Shown in pieces: positions 1 to 5,976 of a stretch of 6,327 bases of DNA. Each line of letters starts with the position of its first letter. Position 1 is the first letter of the stretch. Source of the stretch: Streptococcus oralis (GTDB lineage: Bacteria > Bacillota > Bacilli > Lactobacillales > Streptococcaceae); assembly GCA_937930605.1 (NCBI GenBank), contig CALHBZ010000298.1, forward strand, positions 1 to 6,327, in the 5' to 3' direction. Made by a program: the position numbers and the translations under genes. The notes under the pieces are model-generated. The model saw nothing but the letters and a program-made list of their open reading frames with translations, made no database searches and was not told the origin of the DNA.

Positions 1-53
1 TAAAACACCCCAAAAGTTAGATTTTTTCTGTCTAACTTTTGGGGTGCAGTTCA
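1..53 (+). mobile_element. 3' (right) end of an IS3-family, IS150-group-like insertion sequence
   Basis: Read inward from position 53 on the minus strand, the sequence starts TGAACTGCACCCC and continues AAAAGTTAGACA. Over 25 positions without gaps it matches the IS start at 6273 at 21 sites (mismatches at 3, 8, 9 and 13), so the two are the right and left terminal inverted repeats of the same kind of element. The TG...CA termini and the CCCCAAAAAGTTAGAC core are typical of IS150-group IS3 elements in streptococci (family knowledge). The body of the element lies outside the window to the left. The TAA at 1-3 could be the transposase stop, but no reading frame can be tested. The base-precise outer edge (53) is inferred from the alignment. 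Confidence 0.8.
6..46 (+). repeat. perfect 16-bp inverted repeat inside the IS 3' end
   Basis: The arm at 6-21 (CACCCCAAAAGTTAGA) is exactly complementary to the arm at 31-46, around a 9-nt loop TTTTTTCTG (22-30). The outer arm is the core of the right terminal repeat and the inner arm is an inverted copy of it. As RNA or single-stranded DNA this forms a strong stem-loop. No T-run follows on the plus strand, so it is not a standard intrinsic terminator in that direction. It may shield the IS from outside transcription or offer transposase a second binding site; both roles are inference. Confidence 0.9.
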
Positions 54-98
54 CACGAGGGTCTTTTTTTCACGAGCTTTGAAATGAGAAGGCGAGTC

Positions 99-119
99 AG
101 GTCCGAGGGACCTCTTTTT
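99..119 (+). terminator. Rho-independent terminator-like hairpin
   Basis: AGGTCC (99-104) pairs perfectly with GGACCT (108-113) around the loop GAG, followed by C and five T. It is a short GC-rich stem with a T-tract, in the right orientation to stop transcription running rightward out of the IS or out of a gene lost upstream. There is no gene between the IS end and this hairpin, so it may be a leftover of a gene displaced by the insertion. Confidence 0.55.
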
Positions 120-177
120 CTGATTAACCCGGTTCTTTTTTCAGATTCGGTTGAACCTCTTTTTCAGACTTTTACGG
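110..177 (+). repeat. three degenerate ~23-bp T-rich units
   Basis: Three consecutive units share the pattern (A/G)CCTCTTTTTC(T/A)GA or GGTTCTTTTTTCAGA: about 110-131, 132-154 and 155-177. CCTCTTTTTC occurs exactly at 111-120 and 156-165. A weaker relative (GGTCTTTTTTTCACGA) sits at 60-75. No open reading frame of note crosses the patch. The stretch 54-250 otherwise holds only the hairpins noted here; I do not recognise a BOX, RUP or SPRITE element or a T-box leader in it. Confidence 0.4.
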
Positions 178-203
178 GGTTCTGTTGGACAGAGCTACTT
201 TTG

Positions 204-233
204 ACCTACTAAGATGCTTTTTTCTTACTAGGT
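204..233 (+). other. imperfect hairpin upstream of the acetyltransferase promoter
   Basis: ACCTACTAAG (204-213) pairs with CTTACTAGGT (224-233) with one mismatch, around a loop of ten nt, and is followed by a very T-rich stretch (234-250). It could be a weak terminator that insulates the acetyltransferase promoter from upstream transcription. The stem is AT-rich, so the call is tentative. Confidence 0.35.
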
Positions 234-257
234 TATTTCTTTTTATTTTTATTATCG

Positions 258-266
258 TGCTATAAT
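258..266 (+). promoter_or_regulatory. extended -10 promoter of the acetyltransferase gene
   Basis: TGCTATAAT is a perfect TATAAT (261-266) with the TGn extension. No good -35 hexamer lies 16-18 bp upstream (the region is T-rich), which is tolerated by extended -10 promoters. It sits 29 bp before the start codon. The ribosome binding site AAAGGAG (283-289) follows, six nt before the ATG. Confidence 0.75.
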
Positions 267-295
267 GGTAGGAGAAAGTTTTAAAGGAGCAGCTT

Positions 296-805
296 ATGAA
301 GACGACGTGTTCAATTAGAAAAATGCAAGAATCTGACATTAAAGATCTCTCTCGAGGATTTACTAGCCAAGGTTGGCCAAGTAGAGAGGAGATTTTAACT
401 CGATACTTTAAGGAGCAGGAAAGTGGAGAGAGGGAAGTGTTAATTGCTGACCTTACTGGTGTAGTAGCGGGCTACATTACTATTTTACCTGATGCTAAGC
501 AGGGACCCTTTGCTGGAATGGCTCCAGAACTGTCAGATTTCAATGTCTTTGAAGCCTTTCAAAACCAAGGTATTGGCAATCTCTTGATAGAAGAAGCAGA
601 AAAACGAGTAAAGCTTTTTTCGGACAAAGTGACGTTAGGTGTAGGTTTGCACTCAGGCTATGGAGCTGCCCAGAGATTGTACATCAAGAGAGGCTATATT
701 CCAGATGGTTCAGGCGTTTGGTATCGAAACCAACCTTTGGAAATGAATGCCACTATTCAAAATAATGATGATTTAGTTCTGTACTTATCCAAGGAATTAG
801 AATAA
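296..805 (+). CDS. GNAT-family N-acetyltransferase
   Basis: This 169-residue protein is a predicted cytoplasmic acetyltransferase that moves the acetyl group of acetyl-CoA to an amine; the substrate cannot be told from sequence. The acetyl-CoA pyrophosphate-binding motif A is visible as Q89-N-Q-G92-I-G94, preceded by the expected beta strand (VLIADLTGVVAGYI, 48-61). The motif B region follows as AAQRLYIKRGY (124-134), in which the tyrosine of LYIKRGY is at the usual place for the general acid. Size is normal for a single-domain GNAT and there is no signal peptide or membrane segment. The ATG at 296 is supported by an AAAGGAG site at six nt spacing and by an extended -10 promoter. It stands alone, 81 bp ahead of the next gene, which has its own promoter, and lies next to an IS end, so it may not belong to the conserved neighbourhood. 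No clear terminator follows it. Confidence 0.88.
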   Translation: MKTTCSIRKMQESDIKDLSRGFTSQGWPSREEILTRYFKEQESGEREVLIADLTGVVAGYITILPDAKQGPFAGMAPELSDFNVFEAFQNQGIGNLLIEEAEKRVKLFSDKVTLGVGLHSGYGAAQRLYIKRGYIPDGSGVWYRNQPLEMNATIQNNDDLVLYLSKELE

Positions 806-847
806 GAGATAGCGAATTTTTTGGAGATGTGGGATTTCTCTACTTTA

Positions 848-856
848 TGGTATAAT
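848..856 (+). promoter_or_regulatory. extended -10 promoter of the HAD/cyclophilin operon
   Basis: TGGTATAAT carries a perfect TATAAT (851-856) with the TGn extension; no convincing -35 lies at normal spacing. It is 30 bp ahead of the start codon, and AAAGAGG at 873-879 is the ribosome binding site (seven nt from the ATG). With no terminator before 3702, it probably drives all four genes 887-3700. Confidence 0.75.
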
Positions 857-886
857 GGAAAGAGTTAGATTGAAAGAGGTAGAGAG

Positions 887-2287
887 ATGGATGCAAAATT
901 AAAATACAAGGCAAAGAAGATTAAAATCGTCTTTTTTGATATCGATGATACCCTGCGTGCGTCAAAGACAGGTTTTATTCCGAATACAATTCCTACTGTC
1001 TTTAAGCAGTTGCGTGAAAAAGGAATTTTAACAGGAATTGCTTCTGGGCGTGGTATTTTCGGTGTCGTTCCAGAGATTCGTGATCTCAAGCCTGACTTTT
1101 TTGTAACCTTGAATGGTGCCTATATAGAAGATAAAAAAGGAAATGTCATTTATCAACATCAGATTGATAAGTCAGATGTTGAGGAGTATATCTCTTGGAC
1201 CAAGCGAGAAGGGATTGAGTACGGCTTGGTTGGTAGTCATGACGCCAAACTCTCCACGCGAACAGAACTGATCAGTGAGGCTATTGATCCGATTTATCCG
1301 AACTTGGATGTGGATCCTGACTTTCATGAAAAAGCGGACATTTACCAGATGTGGACCTTTGAGGATAAAGGGGATGACTTGTATTTACCAGAGTCCTTAT
1401 CAGATAAACTTCGCATGGTGCGTTGGCACGAACATTCATCTGATATTGTGCCCATTTCAGGATCAAAAGCAAGTGGTGTAGCTAAGGTTGTGGAGCATCT
1501 AGGCTTGAAACCAGAAAATATCATGGTTTTTGGAGATGGTCTCAATGACTTGGAACTCTTTGATTATGCAGGAATTAGTATTGCCATGGGAGTTTCCCAT
1601 GAAAAAATCAAAGAAAAAGCAGATTATACTACAAAAACAGTAGAAGAAGATGGTGTTTTTGATGCCTTAACTAAGTTTGGTTTAGTAGAAAAAGAATTGT
1701 GTTTCCCACAAGTAGACATTGAAACAGTAGAAGGTCCGCTAGCGACCATTAAGACAAATCACGGGGACTTACGTATCAAGCTCTTCCCTGAGCAAGCTCC
1801 CAAAACAGTAGCTAACTTTGTCGCTCTTTCAAAAGATGGTTACTATGATGGTGTCATTTTCCACCGCATCATCAAGGACTTTATGATCCAAGGTGGAGAC
1901 CCAACTGGTACTGGTATGGGAGGAGAATCTATCTATGGAGATGCTTTTGAAGATGAATTCTCTGAAGAACTTTATAATGTTCGTGGGGCTCTGTCTATGG
2001 CCAATGCTGGGCCAAATACCAATGGCAGTCAGTTCTTTATCGTGCAAAACCAACACTTGCCATACTCTAAGAAAGAGATTGCGCGTGGTGGTTGGCCAGA
2101 ACCAATCGCTGAGATTTATGCAGAGCAAGGCGGAACTCCTCACCTTGACCGCCGTCACACTGTTTTTGGGCAATTGGTCGATGCAGAATCTTTTGCAGTC
2201 TTGGATGCCATTGCAGCTGTTGAAACTGGTGCTATGGACAAGCCAGTTGAAGATGTAGTAATTGAAACGATTGAAATTGAGGACTAA
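887..2287 (+). CDS. bifunctional Cof-type HAD hydrolase / cyclophilin peptidyl-prolyl isomerase
   Basis: This 466-residue cytoplasmic protein joins two enzymes. Residues ~12-265 form a HAD-IIB (Cof-type) phosphatase: motif I DIDDT with nucleophile D18 and acid D20, motif II S53 in GIASGR, motif III K194, and motif IV GDGLND with D217, N220 and D221. All catalytic residues are present; the phosphorylated substrate is unknown. Residues ~280-466 form a cyclophilin that would isomerise X-Pro bonds: FHR (R327), F332, M333, Q335, the [14 protein letters not shown] stretch (371-384) and H424 match the active site of human CypA. The position of CypA W121 is H419, and about 25 residues (387-417) are inserted before LDRRHTVFG. 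The fusion is a known streptococcal architecture, so it is not a frameshift artefact; the frame is open throughout. It is first in a four-gene operon and ends one nt before the next ATG. Confidence 0.93.
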   Translation: MDAKLKYKAKKIKIVFFDIDDTLRASKTGFIPNTIPTVFKQLREKGILTGIASGRGIFGVVPEIRDLKPDFFVTLNGAYIEDKKGNVIYQHQIDKSDVEEYISWTKREGIEYGLVGSHDAKLSTRTELISEAIDPIYPNLDVDPDFHEKADIYQMWTFEDKGDDLYLPESLSDKLRMVRWHEHSSDIVPISGSKASGVAKVVEHLGLKPENIMVFGDGLNDLELFDYAGISIAMGVSHEKIKEKADYTTKTVEEDGVFDALTKFGLVEKELCFPQVDIETVEGPLATIKTNHGDLRIKLFPEQAPKTVANFVALSKDGYYDGVIFHRIIKDFMIQGGDPTGTGMGGESIYGDAFEDEFSEELYNVRGALSMANAGPNTNGSQFFIVQNQHLPYSKKEIARGGWPEPIAEIYAEQGGTPHLDRRHTVFGQLVDAESFAVLDAIAAVETGAMDKPVEDVVIETIEIED

Positions 2288-2288
2288 T

Positions 2289-2648
2289 ATGAAAATTGGT
2301 GATAAGCTAAAGGGGCGTATTACAGGAATTCAGCCCTATGGTGCCTTTGTCGAATTAGAGACAGGGGTGATTGGGCTGATTCATATTTCAGAAATTCGGA
2401 CAGGATTTATCGAAAATATCTATGAAGTTTTGAAAATTGGTGAAGAAGTGCAAGTTCAGGTTGTTGATTTGGACGAATTTTCAGGTAAAGCCAGTCTATC
2501 TATTCGCACTCTGGAGGAAGAAAAACACCAACTGCCAAGACGGAGACGTTTTTCAAATGACCGTATCAAGCACGGTTTTGCACCTCTTAGCCGAATGATG
2601 CCAATCTGGACAAGGGAAGCCCTCAACAATCTGAAAGAGAAAAACTAG
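2289..2648 (+). CDS. cvfD: S1-domain RNA-binding regulator, CvfD / general stress protein 13 (YugI) family
   Basis: A 119-residue cytoplasmic protein with one S1 (OB-fold) RNA-binding domain at residues 1-75: the GDKLKGRITGI opening, the YGAFVEL core (17-23), GLIHISEI (29-36), the GEEVQVQVVDLD strand (51-62) and the closing KASLSIR (67-73). A basic tail (RRRR at about 83-86, then KH) may add RNA affinity. Its pneumococcal relative CvfD is described as a post-transcriptional regulator affecting cold growth, phosphate transport and virulence; Bacillus relatives are ribosome-associated stress proteins (family knowledge). The start at 2289 is chosen because GAGG (2279-2282) lies six nt upstream and the S1 fold begins there. 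A longer in-frame ATG at 2262 would add nine residues inside the preceding gene and lacks such a site. Only one nt separates it from the upstream stop, so translation is probably coupled. Confidence 0.88.
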   Translation: MKIGDKLKGRITGIQPYGAFVELETGVIGLIHISEIRTGFIENIYEVLKIGEEVQVQVVDLDEFSGKASLSIRTLEEEKHQLPRRRRFSNDRIKHGFAPLSRMMPIWTREALNNLKEKN

Positions 2649-2679
2649 TCTATTAGATTTCGTATTTTAAAATTAATAT

Positions 2680-3426
2680 ATGGAAGAACAATTATTAAAA
2701 CCAGGAGAGCGAATCAACCAGCTCTTTTCGACAGATATCAAGATCATTCAAAATAGAGAAGTGTTTAGCTATTCGGTGGATAGCGTTCTCTTGTCACGCT
2801 TTCCTCGCTTTCCTAAAAATGGCTTAATTGTGGACTTTTGTGCTGGAAATGGTGCAGTTGGACTTTTTGCAAGTAGTCGTACCAAGGCCAAAATTCTCTC
2901 TGTGGAGATTCAGGAGCGCTTGGCGGATATGGCTGAGCGTTCGGTTCAGTTGAATGGCTTGGAAGAGCAGATGCAGGTTATTTGCGATGATTTGAAAAAT
3001 ATGCCTGCTCACATCAAAGGAAGTAAGGTGGATATGATTTTGTGCAATCCGCCTTATTTCAAGGTGGACCCGCATTCCAATCTCAATGAGAGTGAACACT
3101 ACCTCTTAGCTAGACATGAAATTACAACTAATCTAGAGGAAATCTGTCGAAGTGCCCAGAGTATTCTCAAGTCTAATGGTCGTTTGGCCATGGTTCACCG
3201 TCCAGATCGACTTTTGGATATTCTAGACATGCTTCAACGTCACAATTTGGCACCTAAGCGCCTGCAATTTGTCTATCCTAAACGAGAGAAGGAGGCAAAT
3301 ATGCTCTTAATCGAAGCTATCAAGGATGGATCGACGAGTGGCTTCAAGGTCTTGCCACCCCTCATTGTTCACAATGATGATGGTTCCTATACGCCAGAAA
3401 TTCAAGAGATTTACTATGGATCATAA
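2680..3426 (+). CDS. tRNA1(Val) adenine-N6 methyltransferase-like protein (YabB/TrmN6, COG4123 family)
   Basis: A 248-residue Rossmann-fold methyltransferase using S-adenosylmethionine. Motif I is visible as [12 protein letters not shown] (51-62), an acidic end of strand 2 as VEIQER (75-80), and motif IV as NPPYF (123-127), the signature of enzymes that methylate exocyclic amino groups such as adenine N6. The N-terminal [13 protein letters not shown] (29-41) is characteristic of the YfiC/TrmN6 group. In E. coli that enzyme modifies A37 of tRNA1(Val); for this relative the tRNA target is inferred. Bacillus has the same neighbours, yabB followed by yazA, so the pair is conserved. The ATG at 2680 is the first possible start after an in-frame TAA at 2674, but no Shine-Dalgarno sequence precedes it. 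It overlaps the next gene by 11 nt. Length fits the family and there is no membrane segment. Confidence 0.88.
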   Translation: MEEQLLKPGERINQLFSTDIKIIQNREVFSYSVDSVLLSRFPRFPKNGLIVDFCAGNGAVGLFASSRTKAKILSVEIQERLADMAERSVQLNGLEEQMQVICDDLKNMPAHIKGSKVDMILCNPPYFKVDPHSNLNESEHYLLARHEITTNLEEICRSAQSILKSNGRLAMVHRPDRLLDILDMLQRHNLAPKRLQFVYPKREKEANMLLIEAIKDGSTSGFKVLPPLIVHNDDGSYTPEIQEIYYGS

Positions 3427-3700
3427 GGCATATATGTATGTGGTGGAGTGCCGTGACGGTTCTTACTATACTGGTTACACGACAGATGTGAAGAAACGCC
3501 TTGCCGTTCATAATAGTGGTAAGGGAGCCAAGTATACCCGAGCACGCCTTCCAGTCAAACTCATCTATGTAGAGGGTTTTGCTAGCAAGGAAGAAGCCAT
3601 GTCTGCGGAGGCTCTCCTCAAACGCAAGAAACGTCCACAGAAAGAACGATTTTTATCTGAAAATCAAGAGAAAAATCTGGCCAATCATATTGATATCTAA
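3416..3700 (+). CDS. GIY-YIG nuclease-fold protein, UPF0213 (YazA/YhbQ) family
   Basis: A 94-residue protein consisting of almost nothing but the GIY-YIG fold. The two half-motifs are YVV (8-10, in place of GIY) and YTG (18-20, in place of YIG). The conserved arginine R28 in KKRL, H32 and the glutamate E65 in [10 protein letters not shown] are in the usual positions for the nuclease active centre. Members of this family act on or bind DNA in the few tested cases; the role here is not known. The start at 3416 is chosen because the family begins just before this tyrosine-rich strand and AAGAG (3404-3408) lies seven nt upstream. An in-frame ATG at 3326 would add 30 unrelated residues inside the methyltransferase gene. 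It overlaps the methyltransferase stop by 11 nt and is the last gene of the operon. Confidence 0.88.
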   Translation: MDHKAYMYVVECRDGSYYTGYTTDVKKRLAVHNSGKGAKYTRARLPVKLIYVEGFASKEEAMSAEALLKRKKRPQKERFLSENQEKNLANHIDI

Positions 3701-3701
3701 T

Positions 3702-3731
3702 GAGGAGTCCTTTGACTCCTCTTACTTTTGT
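3702..3731 (+). terminator. Rho-independent terminator of the four-gene operon
   Basis: GAGGAGTC (3702-3709) pairs perfectly with GACTCCTC (3714-3721) around a four-nt loop CTTT, followed by TTACTTTTGT. It starts directly behind the GIY-YIG stop codon. The T-rich tail also holds the -35 box of the next promoter, so the terminator and the ppaC promoter are packed back to back. Confidence 0.85.
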
Positions 3732-3756
3732 CAAAAGAAGAAAAAAATGCTAAAAT
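3728..3756 (+). promoter_or_regulatory. ppaC promoter
   Basis: TTGTCA (3728-3733, five of six consensus bases) and TAAAAT (3751-3756, five of six) are 17 bp apart, and TGC directly before the -10 makes it an extended -10 as well. It is the best-formed promoter in the window, fitting a highly expressed housekeeping gene. The ribosome binding site AAAGAGG (3772-3778) is seven nt before the ATG. A small inverted repeat, CTTTTG-T-CAAAAG (3725-3737), covers the -35 box. Confidence 0.85.
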
Positions 3757-3785
3757 AAGATGAATAAATTTAAAGAGGTATTATC

Positions 3786-4721
3786 ATGTCTAAGATTCTA
3801 GTATTTGGTCACCAAAATCCAGACTCAGATGCCATCGGGTCATCTGTAGCCTTTGCTTACCTTGCAAAAGAGGCTTATGGATTGGACACAGAAGCAGTAG
3901 CACTTGGAACTCCTAATGAAGAAACAGCCTTTGTTTTGAACTATTTTGGTGTAGAAGCACCACGCGTCATCACATCTGCTAAAGCAGAAGGGGCAGAGCA
4001 AGTTATCTTGACTGACCACAATGAATTCCAACAGTCTGTATCAGATATCGCTGAAGTAGAAGTTTATGGTGTTGTAGACCACCACCGTGTAGCTAACTTT
4101 GAAACTGCAAGCCCCCTCTACATGCGTTTGGAGCCAGTTGGATCAGCTTCATCTATCGTTTACCGCATGTTCAAAGAACACGGTGTAGCAGTTCCTAAAG
4201 AAATTGCAGGTTTGATGCTTTCAGGTTTGATTTCAGATACCCTTCTTTTGAAATCACCAACAACTCACCCATCTGATAAAATTATTGCTCCTGAATTAGC
4301 TGACTTGGCAGGCGTGAACTTGGAAGAGTACGGTCTCGCTATGCTGAAGGCTGGTACCAACTTGGCTAGCAAATCTGCTGAAGAATTGATTGACATCGAT
4401 GCTAAGACTTTTGAACTCAACGGAAATAAGGTCCGTGTTGCCCAAGTAAACACAGTTGATATTGCTGAAGTCTTGGAACGTCAAGCAGAAATTGAAGCTG
4501 CAATGCAAGCAGCTAATGACGCAAATGGCTACTCTGACTTTGTCTTGATGATTACAGATATCGTCAACTCAAACTCAGAAATCCTTGCTCTTGGATCAAA
4601 CATGGACAAGGTTGAAGCAGCCTTTAACTTCAAACTTGAAAACAACCATGCTTTTCTTCCAGGTGCCGTTTCACGTAAGAAACAAGTGGTGCCTCAGTTG
4701 ACAGAAAGCTTTAATGCCTAA
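3786..4721 (+). CDS. ppaC: manganese-dependent inorganic pyrophosphatase (family II)
   Basis: This 311-residue cytoplasmic enzyme hydrolyses pyrophosphate to two phosphates and so pulls forward DNA, RNA and aminoacyl-tRNA synthesis. The N-terminal DHH domain shows the metal ligands expected for family II: H9, D13 and D15 in [14 protein letters not shown]77 in LTDHNE, H99 in the DHH triad (98-100) and D151 in GLISDT. The C-terminal DHHA2 domain carries the phosphate-binding SRKKQ signature (296-300). The length equals that of the structurally studied streptococcal enzymes, and no CBS regulatory domains are inserted. It has its own near-consensus promoter, is preceded by a terminator and followed by two hairpins, so it is probably largely monocistronic. 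Its codon choice (GTA, CCA, AAC, CGT) suggests high expression. Confidence 0.97.
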   Translation: MSKILVFGHQNPDSDAIGSSVAFAYLAKEAYGLDTEAVALGTPNEETAFVLNYFGVEAPRVITSAKAEGAEQVILTDHNEFQQSVSDIAEVEVYGVVDHHRVANFETASPLYMRLEPVGSASSIVYRMFKEHGVAVPKEIAGLMLSGLISDTLLLKSPTTHPSDKIIAPELADLAGVNLEEYGLAMLKAGTNLASKSAEELIDIDAKTFELNGNKVRVAQVNTVDIAEVLERQAEIEAAMQAANDANGYSDFVLMITDIVNSNSEILALGSNMDKVEAAFNFKLENNHAFLPGAVSRKKQVVPQLTESFNA

Positions 4722-4743
4722 TAGTCTGAGTGATAATTGAAAT

Positions 4744-4763
4744 GAGGAGACGTTAGTTTCCTT
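4744..4763 (+). other. hairpin behind ppaC
   Basis: AGGAGAC (4745-4751) pairs with GTTTCCT (4756-4762) around GTTA, with one G-T wobble; a further G-T pair extends it to 4744-4763. No T-run follows, so it is not a terminator itself. It may protect the ppaC mRNA 3' end or help the terminator that follows six nt later. Confidence 0.5.
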
Positions 4764-4769
4764 ATAGCT

Positions 4770-4793
4770 AAAGGGGTTTTGGCTCCTTTTTTT
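4770..4793 (+). terminator. terminator between ppaC and the YiiX-like gene
   Basis: AAAGGGGT (4770-4777) pairs with GCTCCTTT plus wobbles (4782-4789) around a four-nt loop, followed by a run of T to 4793. Two G-T wobbles weaken the stem, so read-through is plausible. This would explain how the next gene, whose ATG is only 13 nt away, gets transcribed without a visible promoter of its own. Confidence 0.65.
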
Positions 4794-4806
4794 CTAGGAG
4801 AGAAAG

Positions 4807-5319
4807 ATGTTAGAAAATGGCGATTTGATTTTTGTGAAGGATCTTTCAGATATGGGGCAGGCTATCCAAGCTTCGACTGGGAACTATAGTCATGTTGCTA
4901 TCTTTTTGGACGGTTTGATCTATCATGCTAGTGGGCAAGCAGGTGTCATTTGTCAAGACCCAGCAGAATTTTTTGAACCAACTCATCTCTATGACCTTTA
5001 TACCTACCCAGATATTGCAGCTGACTTGGTAAAGGAAAGAGCTAGCAAACATTTAGGTGCACCCTATAATACCTCTTTTTATCCAGATGGATCTGGCTTT
5101 TACTGCTCCCAGTATATCGCTGAAATCCTACCTATTTTTGAAAGCGTTCCGATGAAATTTGGAGATGGGGAGCAGGAGATTAGTGATTTTTGGAGAGAAT
5201 ATTATAGGAAACTCGAACTTCCTGTGCCTTTGAACCAGCCGGGGACCAATCCTAGTCAGTTGGCGGCATCTCCTCTTTTAGAATGTAAAGAAAGGAATCT
5301 TCATGATTCAGATTTTTAA
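4807..5319 (+). CDS. YiiX/YebB-like permuted NlpC/P60-family protein
   Basis: This 170-residue protein resembles the circularly permuted papain-like group (YiiX/YebB-like). In this group the catalytic histidine comes first and the cysteine later. Here GDLIF (5-9) opens the fold, YSHVAIFL (27-34) supplies H29, and FYCSQYIAE (98-106) supplies C100, with Y39-H40 and P86-Y87 in the usual supporting places. Members are predicted thiol hydrolases or acyltransferases acting on amide or ester bonds; the substrate is not known. There is no signal peptide or membrane segment, so it should stay in the cytoplasm, which argues against cell wall hydrolysis. AGGAG (4796-4800) six nt upstream supports the ATG. 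Its last 17 nt overlap the next gene in another frame. No separate promoter is evident; transcription probably reads through from ppaC. Confidence 0.75.
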   Translation: MLENGDLIFVKDLSDMGQAIQASTGNYSHVAIFLDGLIYHASGQAGVICQDPAEFFEPTHLYDLYTYPDIAADLVKERASKHLGAPYNTSFYPDGSGFYCSQYIAEILPIFESVPMKFGDGEQEISDFWREYYRKLELPVPLNQPGTNPSQLAASPLLECKERNLHDSDF

Positions 5320-5953
5320 TCCGTCTCGTTTGACTCGACAGCCATTTTTTATAGATTTGGTTGACTATCTGGACCGGCGTGACGATGTGATCCTACGAGA
5401 AATCAAGGCTCAGTTTCCAGATGTATCAGTTGATAAGCTTATGGAAGAGTATATAAAGGCAGGCTTGATCCTAAGGGAAAACAAACACTATTCGCTCAAT
5501 CTCCCTTTTTTAGAATCTACGGATGATTTAGCCCTTGACCAAGAAATTTTTATCAGAGAGGATAGTCCAGTATATCAAGCCTTGCTAGAGAAGACTTTTG
5601 AGACAGAATTGCGCAATCAAACCAATGCAGCCATTTTAGTCGAATCTACGGATTTTGCAAGAGAAAAGATGACCCTGTCGAATTATTTCTACAAGGTCAA
5701 GAATCATTATCCTTTGACACAAAAACAGCAGGAACTATATGCCATTTTAGGAGATGTCAATCCTGAGTATGCTCTCAAGTATATGACGACGTTTTTACTC
5801 AAGTTCCTCAAAAAGGACCAGCTCATGCAGAAACGCCGTGATATCTTTGTGGATAGTTTGGTCGTCCTAGGCTATGTTGTGCAAAACGAAGAAGGGAAGT
5901 ATGAGTTGGCTGTTGATTTTGACAAGGAATGCTTGTCTTTCTATTTGCCTTAA
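5303..5953 (+). CDS. DUF1803-family protein, function unknown
   Basis: A 216-residue cytoplasmic protein that I match, from memory of streptococcal genomes, to DUF1803. Residues ~27-66 look like a winged helix: helix REIKAQF, turn, helix SVDKLMEEYIKAGL, then the strand-like LILRENKHYSLNL. The remainder is charged and mostly helical, with a hydrophobic stretch near residues 160-170 that contains charged residues and is too short to span a membrane. DNA binding is possible but not shown. The ATG at 5303 is supported by AAAGGA (5291-5296) at six nt spacing, located inside the upstream gene. The 17-nt overlap with the YiiX-like gene points to co-transcription and probably coupled translation. No clear terminator follows in the 101 bp before csbD. 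Confidence 0.75.
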   Translation: MIQIFNPSRLTRQPFFIDLVDYLDRRDDVILREIKAQFPDVSVDKLMEEYIKAGLILRENKHYSLNLPFLESTDDLALDQEIFIREDSPVYQALLEKTFETELRNQTNAAILVESTDFAREKMTLSNYFYKVKNHYPLTQKQQELYAILGDVNPEYALKYMTTFLLKFLKKDQLMQKRRDIFVDSLVVLGYVVQNEEGKYELAVDFDKECLSFYLP

Positions 5954-5976
5954 TTGTTTGCTTTTGAGCAGATTGT

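Noticed and set aside
54..260. T-box or other riboswitch leader ahead of the acetyltransferase
   Set aside because: No T-box core (AGGGTGG-type), no long structured aptamer, and the promoter at 258-266 starts transcription after this stretch.
865..1089. Minus-strand open frame of 74 codons over the start of the HAD gene
   Set aside because: It is fully antisense to the conserved HAD motif I and II region, has no ribosome binding site and no recognisable domain.
1829..2173. Minus-strand open frame of 114 codons over the cyclophilin domain
   Set aside because: It is antisense to the catalytic cyclophilin core, which is clearly the real frame; its composition is that of a shadow frame.
1893..2258. 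Plus-strand frame of 121 codons inside the cyclophilin region
   Set aside because: It is an out-of-frame reading of the same gene, with no motif and no start signal of its own.
2262..2288. Upstream ATG for the S1-domain protein
   Set aside because: It would overlap the preceding gene and adds nine residues before the S1 fold; the ATG at 2289 has the better placed GAGG site.
3326..3415. Upstream ATG for the GIY-YIG protein
   Set aside because: It adds 30 residues unlike the family inside the methyltransferase gene; the family starts at the 3416 ATG.
4698..4724. Perfect TTGACA at 4698-4703 as a promoter for the YiiX-like gene
   Set aside because: The only candidate -10 at a workable distance (TAATAG, 15 bp) is poor, and the transcript would have to pass the terminator at 4770-4793; the hexamer encodes conserved residues of PpaC.
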